The position numbers and the translations under genes were made by a program. 57,166 bases of DNA from Armatimonadota bacterium (GTDB lineage Bacteria > Armatimonadota > Fimbriimonadia > Fimbriimonadales > Fimbriimonadaceae): positions 1-57,166 of the forward strand of contig JAGQUX010000019.1 in NCBI GenBank assembly GCA_020438215.1. Reading direction: 5' to 3'. This document shows, piece after piece, positions 17,570 through 27,539 of this stretch. Every line of letters begins with the position of its first letter. Positions within the stretch are counted from its first letter, which is position 1. The notes below the pieces were generated by a model. The model worked only from the letters and a program-made list of their open reading frames with translations. It was not told where the DNA came from and ran no database searches.

Positions 17570-18414
17570 TCTGTGTCTTCCGCGATCATGCGCACCTTAT
17601 CGACAAATTCGGGAAAGTACTCTTTGACTTCATCGCGCGTTGGCAAACGATCAAAAAATGATTCTATGTTGACAATATAACATTCCGATGTCTTCTCGAA
17701 AAACACTATCTTTTCTGTACCACTCATTACAACCGACTTTGGAGGCGAAGTGCTGTATTCAGAGAAGTCAAAAGCTTTCTTCCCAAAAGCCTTTTCTGCT
17801 TCTATGGGTGATGCAGGGCGAAATTTGCCATCGTCTATATAGACAAACACTTTGTTGACTGCAGGGTCGTATTTGATTGTTCTTCCATACGGCAAGACCA
17901 CTGACTCAACTGCCTGCGTAACAGGCACTCTACTGACCTTATCAAATTTACTTGCCGGAGCGGTTGAAGGCGGACTCACCAGTGCCATCATCAAGAGGAT
18001 ATAAATGGAAAAACCTACCAAGCCGATAAGAATCATGGGAGAGTTCTCTTTTTTCTTCGGCGTGACACGCGGGCGTGTATGACTCATTGTCTGATAGGCA
18101 GGTGTTTCCTTTCTCTGTGATTCTCTCTTTAGTGTCGTAACCGTCTGTTCCAATTTAGAGATCTTCTGTTCGTGGCTATCAATGCGGTGCCCAAACAACT
18201 CGTGCAAGTTCGTTTGCCGGATCTCCGCCAGCATCCGCCCAACCACTCTCGGGCCAACACCGGTCGCTTCACACACCGCCCCGACTGTCGCTTTCTCCGA
18301 TCCACCCAGCTCAGCAACGCTCAACCGATCCAGTATCTCGCGCACCTCGGAATCCGTGAGTTCTTCGTTCAGAAGCTCACGTTCATCAGGCGAAAACTGC
18401 TCTTCGAATCTCAT
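17566..18414 (-). CDS. Module-family membrane protein with extracytoplasmic domain (copy B)
   Basis: A 282-residue protein with the same plan as copy C: N-terminal module (1-70), coiled coil (about 78-98), transmembrane helix (about 127-147), then an extracytoplasmic domain (about 165-282). That domain contains KYDPAVNKVF and ends EVKEYFPEFVDKVRM. The start codon abuts the previous stop (TAGATG), so expression is probably coupled. The module's DNA is about 95% identical to that of copy C, while the rest has diverged. This suggests recent duplication or gene conversion of just the 5' part. Confidence 0.78.
   Translation of the reverse strand: MRFEEQFSPDERELLNEELTDSEVREILDRLSVAELGGSEKATVGAVCEATGVGPRVVGRMLAEIRQTNLHELFGHRIDSHEQKISKLEQTVTTLKRESQRKETPAYQTMSHTRPRVTPKKKENSPMILIGLVGFSIYILLMMALVSPPSTAPASKFDKVSRVPVTQAVESVVLPYGRTIKYDPAVNKVFVYIDDGKFRPASPIEAEKAFGKKAFDFSEYSTSPPKSVVMSGTEKIVFFEKTSECYIVNIESFFDRLPTRDEVKEYFPEFVDKVRMIAEDTE
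18205..18414 (-). repeat. Near-identical 5' block, copy 2 (of copy B gene)
   Basis: Partner of the block at 17360-17569. About half of the differences are third-codon-position or conservative changes, so the module protein sequence is almost unchanged. Confidence 0.88.
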
Positions 18415-18879
18415 CTAAGGATACAAGCCAAAAGCGTACTGAAATCCCACCAGAATGGTGATGACTCCTATGATACTTGCGGCGATGACCCACTTGTCTT
18501 TTGGGAACATCTTAGTTCGGAACACCTGTTTCTGATCGAACCGGTCAAGGTGATCGTGCCGACGGCTGCTATTCAAAAGTACAACCCGATTCTTTGCGTG
18601 TCCCTGAGAATTCATTTCACTTTTCAAATGAGTCACTGATTCTTCAAGAGTGTCAATCCGTTTCGCGCTTTCTCCGATCAGATCAACGAAGGCATCCAAA
18701 CGACTGCGGCGAATTTCGGCAAGAATGTTGCCAATGACAAGTGGACTGACCCCAACAGCTTCACTCAGATCACCAATAGTGGATAGCTCGCTGCCGCCAA
18801 ACTCTTCCATTGCTAGCCGCTCCAATATCTCACGAATTTCCCCATTCGTTAGCTCTTGTTTTTCAATCTCGCCCTGCAT
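18415..18879 (-). CDS. First gene of the module-family operon (copy A)
   Basis: A 154-residue protein. The N-terminal module (about 8-62) is the most divergent copy (ELTNGEIREILERLAMEEFG, then TIGDLSEAVGVSPLVIGNIL). A coiled coil (about 68-90) and a terminal transmembrane helix (about 130-150) follow. It has the best ribosome-binding site of the set: GGGGAGAG directly before the ATG. It lies 79 bases after mmcQ-like on the same strand. Function unknown. Confidence 0.75.
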   Translation of the reverse strand: MQGEIEKQELTNGEIREILERLAMEEFGGSELSTIGDLSEAVGVSPLVIGNILAEIRRSRLDAFVDLIGESAKRIDTLEESVTHLKSEMNSQGHAKNRVVLLNSSRRHDHLDRFDQKQVFRTKMFPKDKWVIAASIIGVITILVGFQYAFGLYP

Positions 18880-18958
18880 CTCTCCCCTATAACACTTTCT
18901 CAGAGAATCAAATTCCCTTTCCGCTCACAACAAATACTTCTGATAGCCGCAAAGAGTT

Positions 18959-19309
18959 TCAGCCAAACATCTGCTCATCTTGGCTTTTATCGCGGAGCTT
19001 GTCTTTGTTAGGTGCGTTTTCCCATGCCAAACCGATAACTTCTCGTGCTAACTCTTCAGGTAGCCCTTCTAACTTCACGAGTAACCATGGCCATCCATAG
19101 AAGTGGGGGGTAATCACGCAGTGCTCTGGATGCTCAATCAGAAGTCGGTCACGATTTTCCCAGTCGAGCTTTGTAGAAACCGTTGTCCCCTCATTCCGAG
19201 AACCAAGGAATGCCCTTCCCTTTCGCTTGATTGCCGGGTGCCCGTAGTGTGTGGACTCCTCTGTATCGGCAAGCTCCAATGCAATCGCGAAGAACTCTTC
19301 TACTGTCAC
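18959..19309 (-). CDS. MmcQ/YjbR family protein
   Basis: A 116-residue protein of the MmcQ/YjbR fold. HYGHPAIKRKGRAFLGSR and PHFYGWPWLLVKLEGL match the family's conserved strands, as does the acidic-tryptophan segment before it. Members are described as DNA-binding-like, but their true role is unclear. The GTG start overlaps the upstream DinB gene's stop (GTGA), placing it third in a small operon with DUF1579 and DinB genes. Confidence 0.84.
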   Translation of the reverse strand: MTVEEFFAIALELADTEESTHYGHPAIKRKGRAFLGSRNEGTTVSTKLDWENRDRLLIEHPEHCVITPHFYGWPWLLVKLEGLPEELAREVIGLAWENAPNKDKLRDKSQDEQMFG

Positions 19310-19782
19310 GCTTTAGAAACCCAATCGATGTCGATTCCTTCCGCCATAAGCAACTCGGAAAGTTGCCCAACATGTCCCTGCAAATGCTTGAGATTGACAA
19401 GTTGGTGCTCATACTTGCCCATATCCTTGTACCAGTAATAACCAGTTTCCTCGGCTTCCAAGTTGAGCTTTTCAACCAACCCCGGGCAGGCTTCAAACAA
19501 TTGATCGCAATAGCCAAGAAGCTGCTCCTTAGAGAAGAAAACGTCTACCGAAATCGGATCCCAAACATTGTGAGTGACTTCGATATCAGGTTCAAAACTG
19601 ACAAAATCTTCCTCCGTTTGCACCATGTATAGATGAGTGAAATAGAGTGCGTGACCAGCAATATTCCAGTAAGGCCGGTTGTTGCTCTTGTTCCACATAT
19701 GATCCGGGCAAACCTCGATGCACTGGCGAAGCATTTGGAGTGATGCGCGGTATTGGCGCGTAAGTGCAGATTTGATTTCCAT
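19306..19782 (-). CDS. DinB family protein
   Basis: A 158-residue helical-bundle protein. His in NIAGHALYFTHLY (about 44-51) and in LKHLQGHVGQL (about 133-137) fit a DinB metal site. NNRPYWNIAGHALY is typical of the branch found next to SRPBCC and DUF1579 genes. It begins at an ATG sharing one base with the DUF1579 stop (TAATG), so the two are coupled. Substrate unknown. Confidence 0.8.
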   Translation of the reverse strand: MEIKSALTRQYRASLQMLRQCIEVCPDHMWNKSNNRPYWNIAGHALYFTHLYMVQTEEDFVSFEPDIEVTHNVWDPISVDVFFSKEQLLGYCDQLFEACPGLVEKLNLEAEETGYYWYKDMGKYEHQLVNLKHLQGHVGQLSELLMAEGIDIDWVSKA

Positions 19783-20243
19783 TAGTTAATTCTCCGAAAT
19801 TTCATATGCATGAACTTCTCCCAAGTACCATCCGATTTCTGATACTCCGAATAAAATTCACGGTTATTGTCATCAATCCAAAGCAGACAATCATGATAAA
19901 GGCAAGTCTCACCTGGGTTCATAAATGACGGCCCTTCTGCTTCCAATGTGAGGAGATTCCCTGATTCATCTCTCTGCCCTCGATAGTTCCAGATCATGTG
20001 CATCATCGTGCCTGCCCAAGTGCCGATGAACTCCTGTTTGACAGGATCGTAGCCAATTTGCACAAGGGATTCACCCATAGCAGAGCTACCCCGGACATGA
20101 ATCCAACTTTCTCCCATAGCCGTGACGACTTCTTTTCCGGTCATGTGGTCTTCACATTCCGCATCCATGATCGATTCGAATTCCCACGTGCCTATGTGCT
20201 TTTGGAGCCAGCGGTGCTCCCCTGTTATTTCAGGTGGTTCCAT
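19782..20243 (-). CDS. DUF1579 family protein
   Basis: A 153-residue beta-rich protein. EHRWLQKHIGTWEFES is the family's opening motif, and GYDPVKQEFIGTWAGTMM its central strand pair. The family is thought to adopt a lipocalin-like barrel. It is the first gene of a three-gene chain (DUF1579, DinB, MmcQ) with one-base and four-base overlaps. Role unknown. Confidence 0.82.
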   Translation of the reverse strand: MEPPEITGEHRWLQKHIGTWEFESIMDAECEDHMTGKEVVTAMGESWIHVRGSSAMGESLVQIGYDPVKQEFIGTWAGTMMHMIWNYRGQRDESGNLLTLEAEGPSFMNPGETCLYHDCLLWIDDNNREFYSEYQKSDGTWEKFMHMKFRRIN

Positions 20244-20272
20244 GTAGACACAATACCACTACTCTTAAGAAG

Positions 20273-20305
20273 AAAAACACCCCCAAGACCGACATCTTGC
20301 GGGTG
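20273..20305 (-). terminator. Terminator after the DinB gene at 20331
   Basis: On the minus strand CACCCGCAAG pairs with CTTGGGGGTG (one mismatch) around an eight-base loop, and five T residues follow. It lies 26 bases past the stop of the DinB gene. Confidence 0.8.
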
Positions 20306-20330
20306 CCTTATAGATCGTTAAGCGGCTAGC

Positions 20331-20807
20331 TTAGTCGCCCATCCAGTGGACTTTGTCGTCACCCAAAAGACTCTGGATATAGTTCAACTGACCATCGTGG
20401 TACCAAACGTGGCTCACGGCAATCTGTGCGATTGCAAACACCGGCATTTCCATGCCAAACGGTGCGGTCACGGTTGTGTTGAGAAGTTCATCAGAGGCAC
20501 CGGCAAGTGCTGTGTTGAAGTTCTCCATTCCCTTTTGAACGGCAGCGATCGAACCAGCTTTGGTCGCGCAAGCATCGTTGTCTTGGTTCATTTCGCCGGG
20601 CTCGCCGCCATTCAAAACATTGGTGACCCAACTGAGCAATGAAAGTGCATCTGCGGTCAATTCCGAAGCCGGGCGAGTGCATCCCCCCATTGCGGTTGTC
20701 CACTTATCTTCTGGGATCGCGTTGATGTCAGCGCAGTACATCCCAGTAACTGCTTGTGTGAATCCCGACAAATACGCGCGAGCGTCAATTCCTTGAGTTG
20801 TTTGCAT
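20331..20807 (-). CDS. DinB family protein, DUF1569-like end
   Basis: A 158-residue helical protein. Its C-terminus (VWYHDGQLNYIQSLLGDD) closely matches the DinB protein encoded at 9101-9565. The N-terminal half is different and lacks the usual first His at the expected place, although HVWYH near the end keeps two. It is monocistronic, with a clear terminator. Function unknown. Confidence 0.72.
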   Translation of the reverse strand: MQTTQGIDARAYLSGFTQAVTGMYCADINAIPEDKWTTAMGGCTRPASELTADALSLLSWVTNVLNGGEPGEMNQDNDACATKAGSIAAVQKGMENFNTALAGASDELLNTTVTAPFGMEMPVFAIAQIAVSHVWYHDGQLNYIQSLLGDDKVHWMGD

Positions 20808-20914
20808 TTCTACTCCAAATGTTCTCCCCGCCTATTCATAACGCCGATTTGCACTCTTTTGTGTGCACGATTTTGGAAATTTAACGATTCGAGGTTCGTC
20901 TGATTCCCAGTAAA

Positions 20915-21661
20915 ATGTCCTTGATGCTCACTCCCGCTTTAGCAATTGTCTCATCAATGATTCTCACCCAGAATCGGCAAGCGATACTGGAAGCACAAAT
21001 GCTCGGGCGATACGTTAAACTTGGAAGTTATGAGGTCACACTCAATGCAAACCGAACCATCCTCTACAAAGATTACACTTGCTTTGGCACGATAGAAATC
21101 CCCGGGTATTGGCGGTGGAACCTCGATAAAGTTGAACTTATGGATACCGATCTTAACCCCCTTTTTGGTGACGGATTCACCCCTATCCATTTACCCGGAC
21201 GCGGAGTATTCCTTGTAGAAAGCAATGGTGTTCCTTCCCTTGGAAACTTGTTGAATACCGGATATCCAATTACAGATGGACGGCATGGGCCACTGTATGT
21301 GGCAATCAAGCAAGGGAGCGAAAAAGAGCAGCTCACCCGCGTGACAACCGCCGAATTCGATGAGTATTTTGAGAAAGGTGAGCTTTTGCTCACCGTTAAA
21401 CAAAAATTGTCCAAAGGCTTCTATGAACTCACATCCAACCAACCAAAACGAGTCAAGCTTTTCCAGAGGTTTATGAATACTGAATGTGGAAGAGCTGAAA
21501 TCCAGATCATCCAAATCGGCAATCGCATTATTGCCAAGCCGCAATACTTAAGCTATGACGAGCCTCCGCAACTCGGCGACGTTTACTCTTCAGGAATGAC
21601 CCACTTCAGTCCCTCGCCTGAGGACTACGAGCGTTCAGAAACACCGAATGACGAAGAATAG
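20915..21661 (+). CDS. Exported protein of unknown function (pair member 1)
   Basis: A 248-residue protein with an N-terminal hydrophobic segment (about residues 4-18) that could be a signal peptide. It is not assignable to a known family. It is clearly homologous to the protein encoded at 23260-24099: FTPIHLPGRGVFLVE versus FVPIHLPNLGAFLIE, then T..FDEY...GE, then a shared strand ending in IG. A divergent start region of about 110 bases separates it from the DinB gene. Charged C-terminal tail. Confidence 0.68.
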   Translation: MSLMLTPALAIVSSMILTQNRQAILEAQMLGRYVKLGSYEVTLNANRTILYKDYTCFGTIEIPGYWRWNLDKVELMDTDLNPLFGDGFTPIHLPGRGVFLVESNGVPSLGNLLNTGYPITDGRHGPLYVAIKQGSEKEQLTRVTTAEFDEYFEKGELLLTVKQKLSKGFYELTSNQPKRVKLFQRFMNTECGRAEIQIIQIGNRIIAKPQYLSYDEPPQLGDVYSSGMTHFSPSPEDYERSETPNDEE

Positions 21662-21666
21662 CAAAA

Positions 21667-22608
21667 TCATCCCAGCGCGAGATCAACAATGTAGCCTTTC
21701 TCAAATTGTCCCTTGAGATACCTGAGCGATTCTGCTCGATCAAATTCGCTCAAGCCGCCTTCTTCAGACGCTTCGATGGCAAACGCTTTGATCTCCTCAA
21801 GCGCACGGCAGACGCGATAATACTGGAGCATCTCGTCATCAATCACTAGATCACCATAGCCTGCTCGGAAGTGCCTTTCAACATCCGAATCAAGACGGAA
21901 AATCCCACCGCCCAGAAAGAACATCAGATCGCATTCTTTTGGTGCCAGCTTAGCGTCATCCCAATCGATGATGTGAACCCCGCCTTTCCCTTCCACCAGG
22001 ATGTTCCCATGATGTAGATCCGTATGGGATGGAACACGCTTCCCCGCAAACTTGATGCGATTTACTGTGAGTTTCATTTCGAGGAGGACCAAACTCTGAA
22101 TTGTTTGAAAGTGTTCACGAAGTACGGAGCACACTTCTTGCTCGGTTCCCGCCCGTTGCCAAGCGACTATTTGTTCCAAAATTGGTGCAGATCCAACGTG
22201 CGGCATGAAATCCTTGACGTCTTCCTTTTCGCCGGGCATCTCGACACTTTTAATGCGGCGGACGATGTCTCCTATCTTCCGCCAAGTCTCTGCGGTGAAT
22301 TCGGACTCGAACCCGTTCTTCCCATCAACAAATGGAAACACCGCCAAACAACCAGACTTCGTTTCTGCGGATAAGTGACCGTTCTTTGTCCTGACCGGGG
22401 CGACAACCTCTGTTATCCCAGAATCAGCAAGGCGTCTGGCAATATCCCATCCATCTGCAACTTCAGATCGCAATTTGACTACAAAGACGCCCTGCTCACA
22501 ATTCGCCCGTAATGTCTTCGCATTGCGGTCGAGTCCACCCGCCAGCTCCTCAACTCTACAGAGCATTAGGCCGTACTCTCGTTCCAAAATCGGCGCTAAT
22601 TCCTTCAC
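21667..22608 (-). CDS. Phosphotransferase, aminoglycoside/choline kinase-like
   Basis: A 313-residue protein-kinase-like fold phosphotransferase. K45 in VFVVKL is the ATP-binding Lys candidate. The catalytic loop is SHTDLHHGN (H195, D197, N202), and the metal site is IIDWDDAK (D215). This is the APH pattern; the layout resembles the spectinomycin-kinase-like branch. A real resistance function is not implied, since many such proteins phosphorylate ordinary metabolites. The GTG start overlaps the GNAT stop (GTGA), so it is coupled to that gene. Confidence 0.85.
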   Translation of the reverse strand: MKELAPILEREYGLMLCRVEELAGGLDRNAKTLRANCEQGVFVVKLRSEVADGWDIARRLADSGITEVVAPVRTKNGHLSAETKSGCLAVFPFVDGKNGFESEFTAETWRKIGDIVRRIKSVEMPGEKEDVKDFMPHVGSAPILEQIVAWQRAGTEQEVCSVLREHFQTIQSLVLLEMKLTVNRIKFAGKRVPSHTDLHHGNILVEGKGGVHIIDWDDAKLAPKECDLMFFLGGGIFRLDSDVERHFRAGYGDLVIDDEMLQYYRVCRALEEIKAFAIEASEEGGLSEFDRAESLRYLKGQFEKGYIVDLALG

Positions 22609-23162
22609 TTGGCTAATACCCTTTTGACGACAACCCAGTGATGCATTCCGATTCGTCTTTGCCGCTCAAAACCAAGCCTTTCAAACGGATCGACCGTTGC
22701 GTTATATAAGAAAGAAGAGGAAGTTTTACGACCAGAAACGTCCTCAGGGTAGCTCTCCACAATGCCGCCACCGAGCTCCGCAACCTGCTCCAATACCCCT
22801 TGAATCCCGGCGGTAATCACCCCTTGCCCTCGATAGTCTTTATCAACAAAACAACAAGTGATCCGCCAATCGGGGAGTTGCTCCAACTCACTCAAATACT
22901 GCTTGCGATGCTTGATGCGCGGAAGCTCTTCCGGCGTGCCGAACTGGCACCATCCCACGCAAGCTTCCCCATCAAACACCAACGCCGCATGGGCTTTCCC
23001 CTCCATGACCAAGCAATGCTTCTTCTCTTGATTTTCACTTCCGGGCTTTTCATGAAAAGCAATACACCAACATCCACCCCAGACACCGTTGTGCTTCTGC
23101 ACCAAGGCGGCAAAGGCAGTCCAGGTTTCGGGAGTGAGGGGTTTGGTTGTGAACTGCGGCAT
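22605..23162 (-). CDS. GNAT family N-acetyltransferase
   Basis: A 185-residue acetyl-CoA-dependent acyltransferase. The acetyl-CoA loop is CCFVDKDYRGQGVITAGI (R/Q-x-x-G-x-G/A type). The WGGCWCIAFHE segment near the N-terminus suits the branch often annotated as putative acetyltransferase. It is first in an operon with the APH-like gene, a pairing that could modify a common small molecule. Substrate unknown. Confidence 0.85.
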   Translation of the reverse strand: MPQFTTKPLTPETWTAFAALVQKHNGVWGGCWCIAFHEKPGSENQEKKHCLVMEGKAHAALVFDGEACVGWCQFGTPEELPRIKHRKQYLSELEQLPDWRITCCFVDKDYRGQGVITAGIQGVLEQVAELGGGIVESYPEDVSGRKTSSSFLYNATVDPFERLGFERQRRIGMHHWVVVKRVLAK

Positions 23163-23164
23163 GC

Positions 23165-23188
23165 TTTTTAGTAGTATTGAACTAAAAA
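23165..23188. promoter_or_regulatory. Inverted repeat before the GNAT gene
   Basis: TTTTTAGT and ACTAAAAA are perfectly complementary eight-base arms with an eight-base spacer, just upstream of the GNAT start on the minus strand. It could be an operator. It is A/T-rich, and chance remains possible. Confidence 0.3.
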
Positions 23189-23259
23189 TCGGAATCGCAT
23201 GTGCTCCGTTGAAAATTTATCATAGAAACTGTGCCGCGCTTCGTCGCGTCAAAAATATC

Positions 23260-24099
23260 ATGATTGCCGCTAGCCTCGCGCTTTTGGCGCTACCTCATAC
23301 AAGTGTTCCCCCAATTCTGCACGAGGAGCAGATTTGGGGGACATATGGTAACTTCGAGTATTTTATTATTGATGTTGCTCCAGACCAAAACATACGTTGG
23401 GTTTCTAATGGTCATGTCGGTATCACCGGGCTTCGCTGTCATTGGTACTGGGACAATCAGAAAATTGTATTTGATTTGGGAGAGTATCCCGATGTATACA
23501 TCAGTTCCCTCCACAAGTTTGTGCCAATTCATCTTCCCAATCTCGGCGCATTTCTTATTGAAGAGAACAGTATCCCAGCCTTTGCTGACTACGCCAAGAA
23601 ACAAAATTACTCCAAATCAGCTAGTTTTAAGCAATGGCCGTATTTTGCTGTACGCACAGAGAGCTTTGAAGAAGATTTGGTTCAATACACAACACCCGTG
23701 TTTGACGAATATCACAAATTCGGAGAAATCATCTGTACCGTTACTCAAGTGCTTGAAGATAACACCTTTGAACTAAAGTCCGACCAAGCCCATAGGATCA
23801 AGTTAGGAATGCGTTTTTGCATGGACGATTTCAGGCCAGAACTCCAGGTCATATCAATCGGAGATAGTATTCGTGCGAAAGCCAGATTCTGGACGTATGA
23901 TTCCGATCCGGTCAAAGTTGGTGATCAAGGCACAACTGGTCGTCAAGACAGCCGAGTTCTTCCAGAAAACTATCCTAGAAGTAATCAACCTCTGACATAT
24001 CAAGAGTGGAAGAAAATCTATGACCCGGTCTACTCTTCTGATCCCTTTGCGCTCAAAATGACACGCAATGGAATGGGAATTCAACGGCGTGATTATTGA
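23260..24099 (+). CDS. Exported protein of unknown function (pair member 2)
   Basis: A 279-residue protein starting with a signal-like helix (MIAASLALLALPHTS). The ATG at 23260 gives this signal; longer in-frame readings would overlap the GNAT region. It is a paralogue of the protein encoded at 20915-21661, with the matching strands FVPIHLPNLGAFLIE and GDQGTTG. Unlike its relative it has a 50-residue proline- and tyrosine-rich C-terminal extension. No family recognised. Confidence 0.66.
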   Translation: MIAASLALLALPHTSVPPILHEEQIWGTYGNFEYFIIDVAPDQNIRWVSNGHVGITGLRCHWYWDNQKIVFDLGEYPDVYISSLHKFVPIHLPNLGAFLIEENSIPAFADYAKKQNYSKSASFKQWPYFAVRTESFEEDLVQYTTPVFDEYHKFGEIICTVTQVLEDNTFELKSDQAHRIKLGMRFCMDDFRPELQVISIGDSIRAKARFWTYDSDPVKVGDQGTTGRQDSRVLPENYPRSNQPLTYQEWKKIYDPVYSSDPFALKMTRNGMGIQRRDY

Positions 24100-24364
24100 A
24101 TGGAGAGGGCCAGCCCCCTTTCTCTTCATCACGACACCGCCCGATGTCGCCGCAGAAATCAAAGACATCTCCCCGCATGTCACCTACGGCTGGGGATGTA
24201 TCCCTGCGACCGCGACCATCGGAGATACTGAAATCACCACCGCGCTCTTCCCCAAGAACGGCGGCTATCTTGTCCCTGTGAAAGTTGCCGCTCAGCGCGC
24301 CGAAAACATCGGCATCGGTGATACCGCCCGCGTTCGCCTTTTCATCGACCTCAAGCTCCCCTAA
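24068..24364 (+). CDS. DUF1905 family protein
   Basis: A 98-residue beta-barrel-type protein. The WGCIPATATIGDTEITTALFP and GGYLVPVKVAAQRAENI patterns are the DUF1905 signature, as is the closing GDTARVRLFI. It begins 32 bases inside the end of the preceding gene, in another frame. Function unknown. Confidence 0.83.
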   Translation: MEWEFNGVIIEWRGPAPFLFITTPPDVAAEIKDISPHVTYGWGCIPATATIGDTEITTALFPKNGGYLVPVKVAAQRAENIGIGDTARVRLFIDLKLP

Positions 24365-24371
24365 AATACAA

Positions 24372-24403
24372 AGAGCCCTCCAATCCTCAGATCGGAGGGC
24401 TCT
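24372..24403. terminator. Bidirectional hairpin between the DUF1905 gene and katG
   Basis: AGAGCCCTCC / GGAGGGCTCT form a perfect ten-base stem with a twelve-base loop. It sits between convergent genes 8 bases after the first and 12 before the end of the second. T runs are weak on both sides. Confidence 0.7.
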
Positions 24404-24415
24404 GTATCAACATAT

Positions 24416-26623
<2,208 letters not shown>

Positions 26624-26631
26624 TTAGCAAG

Positions 26632-27063
26632 TCACTTGTTTTGGCATTGAGGGCAAGTCCCCCAGTACACAACCTCAGCCTCATCTATCACAAAGCCGTG
26701 GTCTTCATTCGGTTCCAGGCAAGGCTTATCCCCCTTGGCGCAATCAATATCCACCGTTGCATGGCAATGGCGACAAATCAGGTGGTGGTGGTTATCCCCC
26801 ACCCGCGTTTCGTAGAGTGCGGGGCGACCGGCTGGCTCAATCCGGCGGAGAATCCCCGCCGCAACCAATGCGTTCAGGTTGTCGTACACCGCCTGACGCG
26901 AGAGCGAGCCCAACTTCTGCCGTGCGGCATTGACAATGAACTCGGCGTCTTGATGCTTGCCTTCGTGCGCAACCACTTCCAGCACCGCTAACCGAGGCGC
27001 GGTGAGGCGAAGATTCGACTCCCGAAGGAGGGCTTTGACTTCTGGTTGCACTCCATTCAGCAT
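26632..27063 (-). CDS. Fur-family regulator, PerR/FurA-like
   Basis: A 143-residue winged-helix metalloregulator. RLTAPRLAVLEVV and SRQAVYDNLNALVAAGIL are the DNA-binding domain, and HHHLICRHC with CPQC near the end supplies a structural zinc site of two CxxC pairs. Placement directly upstream of katG points to peroxide sensing (PerR/FurA type) rather than iron uptake control; that is inference. It probably binds the inverted repeat over its own start region and represses the operon. Confidence 0.88.
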   Translation of the reverse strand: MLNGVQPEVKALLRESNLRLTAPRLAVLEVVAHEGKHQDAEFIVNAARQKLGSLSRQAVYDNLNALVAAGILRRIEPAGRPALYETRVGDNHHHLICRHCHATVDIDCAKGDKPCLEPNEDHGFVIDEAEVVYWGTCPQCQNK

Positions 27064-27068
27064 ACCAC

Positions 27069-27093
27069 ATTATCTGGACTGGGTACAGATAAT
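27069..27093 (-). promoter_or_regulatory. Inverted-repeat operator of the fur-katG operon
   Basis: ATTATCTG and CAGATAAT are perfect eight-base arms with a nine-base spacer, only 6 bases before the Fur-family start codon. The inner arm contains GATAAT, a plausible -10 hexamer, so transcription may start at or near the ATG (leaderless). Such overlap of promoter and operator suits autorepression. Confidence 0.75.
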
Positions 27094-27539
27094 CACCACT
27101 CTTCTGTCATGATTGGTGGCGGTCGAAAATCCTCGCCAAAACGTGCTTCGCGGCCATGCCAATCAGGCACTTCCCGCCACTTCATTCGGTCGAACTCAAT
27201 GTTGCTGTAACAAAACTCAAAATGGAATCTTGATCGCTCCGGAGAGTCAACACCTGTTTCCTTTATCTCTGCCCCGAAAATGATTTCGTGAGGGCTGAGC
27301 ACAAGCCTGCTTACGCCTTCAAATCTCAATTCCAAAAAGAAAAGTGGACTCATCTGCTTTTGAATCAGCATGCGCACCTGTGCTTTTTCGCGATATTCCA
27401 TCGATCTATCTCGATCAACATAGTTGTCATTGATGTAGTGGACTTCTTTCACCAATCCATCATGTAAATCGACCACAAACTCTAAGAACTTGTCGATCTC
27501 TTCTAACTCAGTGAGAACTGTCCAATCTGACAAATCCAA
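27093..27539 (-). CDS. Protein of unknown function
   Basis: A 148-residue acidic protein, not recognised. LHDGLVKEVHYINDNYVDRD and LELRFEGVSRLVL are its most distinctive stretches, the latter a likely beta-strand. The start is a TTG that directly follows the stop of the M1 peptidase gene (TAG-TTG), so translation is probably coupled. No better ATG is available. The last base of its stop region overlaps the fur operator. Confidence 0.6.
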   Translation of the reverse strand: MDLSDWTVLTELEEIDKFLEFVVDLHDGLVKEVHYINDNYVDRDRSMEYREKAQVRMLIQKQMSPLFFLELRFEGVSRLVLSPHEIIFGAEIKETGVDSPERSRFHFEFCYSNIEFDRMKWREVPDWHGREARFGEDFRPPPIMTEEW

